Part shown: positions 30,533 through 35,955 of the stretch, piece after piece
Layout: every line of letters starts with the position of its first letter
Numbering within the stretch: position 1 is the stretch's first letter
From: an uncultured Oscillospiraceae bacterium
GTDB taxonomy: Bacteria > Bacillota > Clostridia > Oscillospirales > Oscillospiraceae
Assembly (NCBI GenBank): GCA_900754515.1
Contig: CAAEDD010000185.1
Coordinates: 1 to 35,955 of the forward strand
Direction: 5' to 3'
Length of the DNA: 35,955 nucleotides
Translations under genes and position numbers: made by a program
Notes under the pieces: model-generated
The model's database searches: none
Told to the model about the DNA's origin: nothing
What the model saw: only the letters and a program-made list of their open reading frames with translations

Positions 30533-33216
30533 TACTTGCCGCCCACTGCCTTTCTGACCACGCTGCCGGTGCGCTTTACAAGGCCCTCCGCAACCTTTAT
30601 AGGCATGGTCTCAAAGCTGCCGGCGTGCCAATCCCTTACCTTCTCCAACCTGATGGCGTCAAACTTGCACTTGGTGGTGCAGAGACCGCAGCCTATGCAC
30701 AAATATTCGTCCACCTTTGCTGCTCCGCAGCTGAGGCAGCGGGCGCATTCCTGACGCACCTGTTCCTCAGTAAAGGTAACTCTGGCGTCGGAAAAGCTCT
30801 TGGCCTTGGCCTCGTTGTAACCGGGCTTCTGGCGCTGGCCGTGGTCAAAGCCGGCAATATCCAGCAGGGCTTCATCCTTGTTGAGTGCCCGGTATATTCT
30901 GCGGTCGCGGCCCATGGTGAGGGTCTGGCCGGGGTGCACATAGCGGTGCAGGGATATGGCGGCCTCCTTGCCGGCGGCAATGGCGTCTATGGCAAATCGT
31001 GGGCCGGTGTAGCAATCGCCGCCTACGAAGATGTCCGGCTGGGCGGTCTGATAGGTGAGGGGGTCTGCCTTGGCTGTGCCCTTGGCGCTCAGCTCCAGAT
31101 TGCCAAGGTCAAGTCCGCCCCAGTCCACCTTCTGGCCGATGGCGCTTATGACGCTGTCCAGCTCAATGGTTTCGTAACGACCGGTGCCTACGGGGGCGGG
31201 ACGGCCCTTGTCGTCCTTGCCGCTCAGCTCCATGATCTCCACCTTGAGAGCGCTGACTTTGCCATCCTTCCCCAAAATTTCCACAGGAGCTGAGAGGAAG
31301 CGGAACTGAACACCTTCGGCCATGGCCTCGGCTATTTCCTCCTTGTCGGCAGGCATCTCTTCCTGACTGCGGCGGTAGATGATATAGGTCTTATCCGCCC
31401 CTAGGCGTATAGCGCTGCGGCATACGTCCATAGCCACGTTGCCGCCGCCGATGACTGCGCAGCGCTTGCCCAGTGAGGGACGCTTGCCCAGATTCACATC
31501 TCGCAGGAAATCAACGCCGCCAAGCACGCCCTCCAGATCCTCGCCGGGAATACCAAGTTTGGAAGAACGCTGGGCGCCGATGGCTATGTAAAAGCCCTTG
31601 TAGCCTTGGTCTCTCAGCTGCTGTATGCTTATATCCTTGCCGACTTCCACGCCGCACTTGAACTCCACGCCCATCTCCCGCAGCACGTCTATCTCAGCGT
31701 TCACCACGTCCTTTTCAAGACGGAAACCGGGGATACCCAGGGTGAGCATGCCGCCGGGGACACTGCTGCGCTCAAAGACTGTGACGGGGTAGCCCTTGTT
31801 GGCCAGATAGTAGGCGCAGCTCATTCCGGCAGGGCCGGAACCCACAACAGCTATCTTCTCGGTGTAGGGCCTGCCGATCTGGTTGACCATCTTTGGCACA
31901 AAGCGGGTGGCCTCGTTTAAATCGTGGTCGGCAATAAAGCGCTTGACCTCGTCTATGGCTACGGCTTCATCTATGCTGGCACGGGTGCATTCCTCTTCAC
32001 AGCGCTTATTGCATATGCGTCCGCAGACAGCGGGGAAGGGGTTTTCCTTCTTTATAAGCTCCAAAGCCTCGGTATAGCGGCCCTGAGCGGCCAGCTTCAG
32101 GTAGCCCTGGACAGGGATGTGGGCGGGGCAAGCGGCCTTGCAGGGGGCGGTGCCGCTGGGCAGACTGTCTTCACGGTCTTCCCGGTAGTTTTCATCCACC
32201 GCCTTGCTGAAATTGAAGGTCTCGGTTATCTTCACATAAGGAGCGGGGCTGGTGTCGCCTTTGGAGCAGAGCTTCTGGCCCAGCCGCACGGCGTTGCCGG
32301 GGCAGACCTCCACGCACTGGCCGCAGGCCACGCACTTGGCCTCGTCTACTTTGGCAACGAAGTTGGAGCGAATGGCGTCTCTGGCACCGAACATCAGGCC
32401 GGCCCGGAGACCAAAACAGGCGCAGGCGCAGCAGTTGCATATTGCAGAAGTTTCGCCGGGCTCCTCGATATTGGGGATGTCGTGCATTAATCCGTTTTCC
32501 TCGGCCCGGAGGATGATTTCTTCAGCCTCTTCTCTGGTTATCTGCCGGGCTCTGCCGGAGCGTATATAATGCTCGGCTCCCTTACCCATCTGTACGCACA
32601 TGTCCTCGGCCAGATGTCCGCAGCCATCTCCCAGACTGGTGCGGGAGGCACGGCAGGAGCAGGGAGAAACGGAGAAGGTGTCATACTTATCCAGGTAGTA
32701 GGAGAGACGCTCGTCGGGGGTGACGCCGGGAATGTCCTTGATGGCGCTCTCCACGGGGATGACTCGCATAAGGCCGTACCCATCGGGAAGGATGGGGCCC
32801 ATGCTCTGCATGCGCAGACGGGTATACTCTTCAAAGGCCCGGCCAACTTCCGGGTGCTGGGCCAGCAGCTCCTGGTTGTTTACCATCATCTCAAGGATGC
32901 CTGGGGCAAATATCTGCATGAAATAGCAATCCTGGTCGCTGCCGGTCATTTTGCAGCGGCGAAAAATGCCGTAATATACCAGACGATCAAGAGAGGGCAT
33001 GATCTCTTCCACTGTCTTTCCAACCTTTGCGGCCAGATATTCCGCTGTGCGCTCCTTGCGAAGACCGGCAGCGATGGCGATATCCGCCTCATCATCGCTG
33101 ACGATGTTGGCCATGCAGTAGTATTCCGGGGCGTTTTCGTCTATCTTGTTCACAAGACCGGAGACGCCGCCTATTACCTTGGCCAGCTTAACTATCTTGG
33201 GTCTAAGTTGTGCCAT
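30532..33216 (-). CDS. Multi-cluster FAD/NAD(P)-dependent oxidoreductase (GltD/NfnB-like, 894 residues)
   Basis: ATG 33216 behind GGAGCGG. The N-terminal part (about 1-345) is a helical region with a Cys group CSCRASRTSLGDGCGH (about 190), CNCCACACFG (about 265) and a 4Fe-4S motif CVACGQCVEVCP. Then follows a GltD-like core: CKAACPAHIPVQGYL and VCGRICNKRCEEEC (clusters), GSGPAGMSCAYYLANKG (FAD) and GGGNVAMDVCRSAIRLGA (NAD(P)). The C-terminus has CARCLSCGAA and CIGCGLCTTKC (further clusters). GltD-like subunits move electrons between NAD(P)H, flavin and ferredoxin-type clusters (as in glutamate synthase and Nfn). Here it may be an electron hub for the lipid-reducing pathway. It is transcribed from P2, which resembles P1. 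Confidence 0.88.
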   Translation of the reverse strand: MAQLRPKIVKLAKVIGGVSGLVNKIDENAPEYYCMANIVSDDEADIAIAAGLRKERTAEYLAAKVGKTVEEIMPSLDRLVYYGIFRRCKMTGSDQDCYFMQIFAPGILEMMVNNQELLAQHPEVGRAFEEYTRLRMQSMGPILPDGYGLMRVIPVESAIKDIPGVTPDERLSYYLDKYDTFSVSPCSCRASRTSLGDGCGHLAEDMCVQMGKGAEHYIRSGRARQITREEAEEIILRAEENGLMHDIPNIEEPGETSAICNCCACACFGLRAGLMFGARDAIRSNFVAKVDEAKCVACGQCVEVCPGNAVRLGQKLCSKGDTSPAPYVKITETFNFSKAVDENYREDREDSLPSGTAPCKAACPAHIPVQGYLKLAAQGRYTEALELIKKENPFPAVCGRICNKRCEEECTRASIDEAVAIDEVKRFIADHDLNEATRFVPKMVNQIGRPYTEKIAVVGSGPAGMSCAYYLANKGYPVTVFERSSVPGGMLTLGIPGFRLEKDVVNAEIDVLREMGVEFKCGVEVGKDISIQQLRDQGYKGFYIAIGAQRSSKLGIPGEDLEGVLGGVDFLRDVNLGKRPSLGKRCAVIGGGNVAMDVCRSAIRLGADKTYIIYRRSQEEMPADKEEIAEAMAEGVQFRFLSAPVEILGKDGKVSALKVEIMELSGKDDKGRPAPVGTGRYETIELDSVISAIGQKVDWGGLDLGNLELSAKGTAKADPLTYQTAQPDIFVGGDCYTGPRFAIDAIAAGKEAAISLHRYVHPGQTLTMGRDRRIYRALNKDEALLDIAGFDHGQRQKPGYNEAKAKSFSDARVTFTEEQVRQECARCLSCGAAKVDEYLCIGCGLCTTKCKFDAIRLEKVRDWHAGSFETMPIKVAEGLVKRTGSVVRKAVGGK

Positions 33217-33278
33217 ATTTTCCGCTCCTTATACATCTAAATAATAGTGTGTTGTCTGTGTTTAAACTACCACTTTTA

Positions 33279-33306
33279 AGTATATGTCATCTATTTCACA
33301 AGTCAA
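33279..33306 (-). promoter_or_regulatory. Promoter P2 of the 894-residue oxidoreductase-hypA unit
   Basis: On the minus strand TTGACT (33306-33301) and TATACT (33284-33279) are 16 bases apart, as in P1. Just downstream GTGGTAGTTTAAACAC (33273-33258) recalls the GntR operator but is imperfect. Confidence 0.75.
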
Positions 33307-33319
33307 TATGCAGCCCGGC

Positions 33320-33370
33320 TTTTCGTCATTTTTTTGGCGCAGATCCTATTGTGATTGTGATTCAATCACA
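33320..33370. promoter_or_regulatory. Upstream element shared by P1 and P2 (copy 2)
   Basis: The 17-mer TTTTCGTCATTTTTTTG is at 33320-33336, and the 23-bp site at 33348-33370. Within the latter TGTGATTCAATCACA (33356-33370) is a perfect 15-bp palindrome resembling Crp/Fnr-type sites. Confidence 0.65.
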
Positions 33371-33484
33371 GAATACAGCCCCAATTAAATCCATGCGGAT
33401 AGGCAAGGTGAGAAGCCCTGAAAAGTTGAGCAGCTTTTTGTACGTGGTTTAAAACGCCGCCCGCGTCTAGGTTTGTTCGCAAAA

Positions 33485-34030
33485 GGGTTCCTGTAAAATT
33501 GAAAGCCAAGCTGCAGATTGAAGTATAGATTGCGCAGACTGTTCATTGAGGTAGGCTCTGGACGCAGACCAATCCTCCACGTACTCCATTAGATAAGTGG
33601 TGACCAGCCTGGTATGGGCGTCTGCCTTGCGAGTGAATACGTCCTGCACAAGGGCTGCCTGTCCCACCTGGATCAGTGCAGCCACACTGTGTTTGCGTTC
33701 TGTGATGAAGAACGGAATATATCGGCCCTGGCGCACCTTTAGAACCATGAGGTACATGGTTCCCGTCCGAGTATCCAGTCAGCGAGGCCGATAGCCACAG
33801 CGATAACCGCTGCGGATGTCGACCCGTTTGCTTATCTTCGCTCCCAGCTGCTGGCTTACTTCTGCCTCCATCAGCCGGCTGCACAGCCATTCCAGCATAC
33901 TCAGCATCGGGGCTTGCTGCACCACACATTGCAGCAGCATTCCTGTCAGATTTTTGGGATAATTTTTTAGCCATTAGGGTTTCTCTTCCGTATCGTGATT
34001 GTCTCGTCAACTTTCATTTTACAGAAGCCC
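33485..34030 (-). mobile_element. Internally deleted IS256-family element
   Basis: Imperfect terminal inverted repeats flank the remnant: GGGTTCCTGTAAAATTGAAA (33485-33504) versus, read on the minus strand from 34030, GGGCTTCTGTAAAATGAAAG (two mismatches and one indel). The element spans about 546 bases against about 1.3 kb for an intact copy. No target-site duplication is apparent. AGCCATTAGGGTTTC (33969-33983) and GAAGCCCTAATGGCT (34024-34038) form an extra inverted repeat, and TAGGGCTTC recurs at 34125-34133, so the outer boundary at that end is uncertain. Confidence 0.65.
33486..33974 (-). pseudogene. IS256-family transposase remnant (frameshift, stop, internal deletion)
   Basis: Starting at ATG 33974 (MAKKLSQKSDRNAAAM), the reading shifts frame to give MLSMLEWLCSRLMEAEVSQQLG, then meets a TGA at 33781-33779 inside YRPR*LDTRTGTMYLMV. 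It continues through LKVRQGRYIPFFITERKHS, a segment typical of IS256/Mutator transposases, up to the FTRK position where intact proteins carry STRK. It then jumps to a C-terminal piece (RLVTTYLMEYVEDWSASRAYLNEQ), so the catalytic DDE core has been lost. It cannot encode an active transposase. Confidence 0.75.
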
Positions 34031-34224
34031 TAATGGCTTGTCTATTTCCTATTTGATTTTATGAACTCCATTATACGCTATCGGGTACTTTTACCAAATC
34101 TATTCTAAATTATATTTTACATGATAGGGCTTCAAAATTTCTTCTTCCGTACCGCAAACACCTGAAGAGCAGCACCAATTCCAATTAGTATTCTTCAATG
34201 AGTATATGCTCACATCCATTGCCT

Positions 34225-34755
34225 TCAAACAATCATAAATTCATTTTCCTGTTCGATATACCGACAGAATATGAACAGCCCACAAAGCACCTGTGCGTCA
34301 AAGTTTTCGGCAGTCTCTATTGTCCAGCCGCCGGAAATCCCCTTGTGCATAATTTGCAGCACAGCAGTACCATCTTTATTTTGCAGAGAATAATTTTGGC
34401 TGTTGTGCATGACCAATAAATAAGATGATCCGTCAATCAAAATACCTGCATGATCGACTTTAGGTGCCCGACATATCGGCCAGCCAACCACATCCGGATC
34501 ATCGTCTTTGGCATAGCCGGGACGCGCCTTCATCAACATTTTGTCACTGCCATTTATGAGTGTATAGATATGATAGCGGATATCTCCGCTTTTTTCTGCG
34601 GGAGCATCCATGATGTCAATGTCCGTTTTATATTGGGTGGCGCTGTCATACAAGGAGATGGTTTTCTTTGCACCTCCAAAGGTGCTTTTTATTTGAGCAA
34701 GTTTTTTCCCGCTCTCTGGGATAGATAATATCCCTGATTTTATCATGTACCGCAT
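34225..34755 (-). CDS. Uncharacterised protein, possibly tubby/LURP-one-like
   Basis: 176 residues, ATG 34755 behind AGAGGTG. I do not recognise it firmly. The strand-rich pattern with paired segments (ISLYDSATQYKTDIDIMDA, YLLVMHNSQNYSLQNKDGTAVLQIMHKG) and the final helix (NFDAQVLCGLFIFCRYIEQENEFMIV) recall the tubby C-terminal-like or LURP-one-related barrel found in many Firmicutes proteins. It is 15 bases after the chromate transporter genes on the same strand, so it is probably co-transcribed. No catalytic residues can be named. Confidence 0.55.
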   Translation of the reverse strand: MRYMIKSGILSIPESGKKLAQIKSTFGGAKKTISLYDSATQYKTDIDIMDAPAEKSGDIRYHIYTLINGSDKMLMKARPGYAKDDDPDVVGWPICRAPKVDHAGILIDGSSYLLVMHNSQNYSLQNKDGTAVLQIMHKGISGGWTIETAENFDAQVLCGLFIFCRYIEQENEFMIV

Positions 34756-34770
34756 ATTTTCACCTCTGGG

Positions 34771-35334
34771 TTAAAATAAAGAAAACAATATCAGTCCTGC
34801 AATGCCAGACCCGGCCATTGCCTTGACGGGATTTACTCTCCATTTTCGCAATATGAAAAATGCACCGAGAAATATTATCAGAGCTGTAACATTAACGCTT
34901 TGGAGATCGGTAGGTAAAGTCGTTGTCCCGCAAACTGCCGTAAAGAACAGATTGATTCCAGCCGAAGCAATCATGGCAATGACAGCAGGACGAAGCCCGG
35001 CTAGGATACCCTGGACAATACTCAGCCCACGGAAACGATAATAAACAAAGGCAAGTACCATTACAATCACGCAGGATGGGAAAACACAACCAATTGTCGC
35101 AACAATTGCACCGGGTAAGCCAGCAACCATTATCCCCACAAAAGTTGCTGAGTTTATCGCAACCGGACCTGGCGTCATTTCCGCAATTGTCACAATGTCT
35201 GCAAACTGTGTCATGGTGAGCCATGGATGAACTTCAACCACCTGATGTTGAATCAACGGCATGGCTGCATAGCCGCCTCCAATGCTGAACAGTCCAATTT
35301 GAAAATAACTCCAGAACAATTCAAGATATATCAT
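34771..35334 (-). CDS. chrA: Chromate transporter, short CHR-domain subunit
   Basis: 187 residues from ATG 35334, chosen because GGGGGG lies just upstream; the stretch to 35400 overlaps the previous gene. It is a hydrophobic single CHR domain with about five or six membrane segments and the signatures FSIGGGYAAMPLIQ and TPGPVAINSATFVG. Two short CHR proteins usually act as a pair, replacing one long ChrA; they export chromate or related oxyanions, or may do other anion transport. It begins five bases after the end of its partner gene. Confidence 0.9.
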   Translation of the reverse strand: MIYLELFWSYFQIGLFSIGGGYAAMPLIQHQVVEVHPWLTMTQFADIVTIAEMTPGPVAINSATFVGIMVAGLPGAIVATIGCVFPSCVIVMVLAFVYYRFRGLSIVQGILAGLRPAVIAMIASAGINLFFTAVCGTTTLPTDLQSVNVTALIIFLGAFFILRKWRVNPVKAMAGSGIAGLILFSLF

Positions 35335-35339
35335 CTTAC

Positions 35340-35912
35340 TCAGCCCCCCTTGCACTTCTTTTCCCTGTATAGCGTTTCGGCGGCTCCAATGATGCCGCAA
35401 ACAAGGATCACCAAAATAATATTCACAGAAAAGAAACGAACAGCGATGAATGCTCCAAGCAAGACGAAAACCGGCAGAATACTCTTCTTTTGAAAAATTG
35501 TTTTTGCCATGTCAATAACTACATCAAAGATCACAGCTGCTACACCACACAGCATCCCCGCCATAACCAAACTGACAATGGCATTATCGCGAAACGCCTG
35601 ATAAAACAGTGAGATAATTGAGATAATGATGAGCGGCGGGCTTACTGTACCCAGCACTGTCAACAATGCTCCGGGAATCCCCGCCACATGATAACCCACA
35701 AGAATTGATGCGTTGACCGCAATTGCCCCCGGCGAGGACTGTGCAATAGCCGTTATATCTAACATTTCCTGCTCCTCAATCCAGCCCAATTCCTCTACAA
35801 AGCGTTTTCGCATCAAAGGAACAATCACAAAACCGCCTCCGAAGGTACAGGCGCTCAGCTTAAACACTGAAAAAAATAGTTGTGCTAATTTTGCCCTTTT
35901 TGTATTTTTCAA
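35340..35912 (-). CDS. chrA: Chromate transporter, short CHR-domain subunit
   Basis: 190 residues if the TTG at 35912 is used; GGAGGGTGAT precedes it at a normal distance. A GTG at 35927 is an alternative that adds five residues but lies on that ribosome site. The CHR signatures are CTFGGGFVIVPLMRKRFVEE and SSPGAIAVNASILVG, followed by several membrane segments. It pairs with the next gene. The last 43 bases of the window hold no further gene that I can see. Confidence 0.9.
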   Translation of the reverse strand: MKNTKRAKLAQLFFSVFKLSACTFGGGFVIVPLMRKRFVEELGWIEEQEMLDITAIAQSSPGAIAVNASILVGYHVAGIPGALLTVLGTVSPPLIIISIISLFYQAFRDNAIVSLVMAGMLCGVAAVIFDVVIDMAKTIFQKKSILPVFVLLGAFIAVRFFSVNIILVILVCGIIGAAETLYREKKCKGG

Positions 35913-35955
35913 GTTATCACCCTCCACAAGTAATATGATAGCACTTGCTTTGTGA

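Noticed and set aside
30406..32490. Long plus-strand open frames opposite the 894-residue oxidoreductase gene
   Set aside because: They are antisense to a gene with many clear motifs and show no domains.
30191..33216. [NiFe]-hydrogenase locus
   Set aside because: HypA is present but no hydrogenase subunits or other hyp genes are seen.
33334..33352. TGGCGCAG... as a sigma-54 promoter
   Set aside because: The -12 GC element is missing at the proper distance, and no plus-strand gene follows.

Overview
The window reads as a chromosomal segment of a Gram-positive anaerobe of the class Clostridia, probably Oscillospiraceae-like. This is an inference from an RNase J gene, a TelA/XpaC pair, a DUF4317 protein, strong Shine-Dalgarno sites, sigma-A type promoters, many iron-sulfur and flavin enzymes, and a tungsten-type aldehyde:ferredoxin oxidoreductase. 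No rRNA, tRNA or CRISPR array was seen.

Region 1 (1-5.5 kb) is housekeeping. A leftward xpaC-telA pair, cut by the window edge, diverges from a rightward rpe-recR-RNase J-ArsC-like group that ends at a perfect-stem terminator. Region 2 (5.6-13.9 kb) is a catabolic locus. A leftward operon encodes a TRAP transporter (dctP, dctQ, dctM), a lactonase-type amidohydrolase and an SDR dehydrogenase. A ROK repressor gene diverges from a zinc alcohol dehydrogenase and a PfkB sugar kinase. Together they look like uptake and breakdown of a sugar acid or a related carboxylate. A DUF4317 gene follows.

Region 3 (15.4-33.4 kb) is the most interesting part: three transcription units of redox and lipid enzymes. 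(a) A rightward operon has an old-yellow-enzyme/enoate-reductase, an SDR, its likely TetR regulator, a tocopherol-cyclase-like protein, an aldehyde:ferredoxin oxidoreductase, a 2[4Fe-4S] ferredoxin and a MoaD-like protein. Its promoter is embedded in a 28-bp near-perfect palindrome. (b) A convergent leftward operon has a close homologue of the Cutibacterium (Propionibacterium) acnes polyunsaturated fatty acid isomerase, a CrtI-like flavoprotein, a flavin/2Fe-2S reductase, an acyl-activating ligase, a dedicated acyl carrier protein and an acyl-ACP thioesterase. A divergent FadR-type GntR regulator sits beside a TGGT-N3-ACCA operator. (c) A leftward unit encodes an 894-residue multi-cluster GltD-like oxidoreductase and HypA. 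Its promoter region shares a 17-bp identical block and a 23-bp near-identical site with that of unit (b), so the two are probably co-regulated. I infer an anaerobic system that isomerises or reduces unsaturated fatty acids (or a similar lipid), with acyl-ACP chemistry and ferredoxin-linked electron supply.

Region 4 (33.4-36 kb) is more AT-rich. It holds an internally deleted IS256-family element with recognisable ends and a frameshifted transposase remnant, then a leftward group of two short chromate-transporter genes and a small protein of uncertain, possibly tubby-like, fold.
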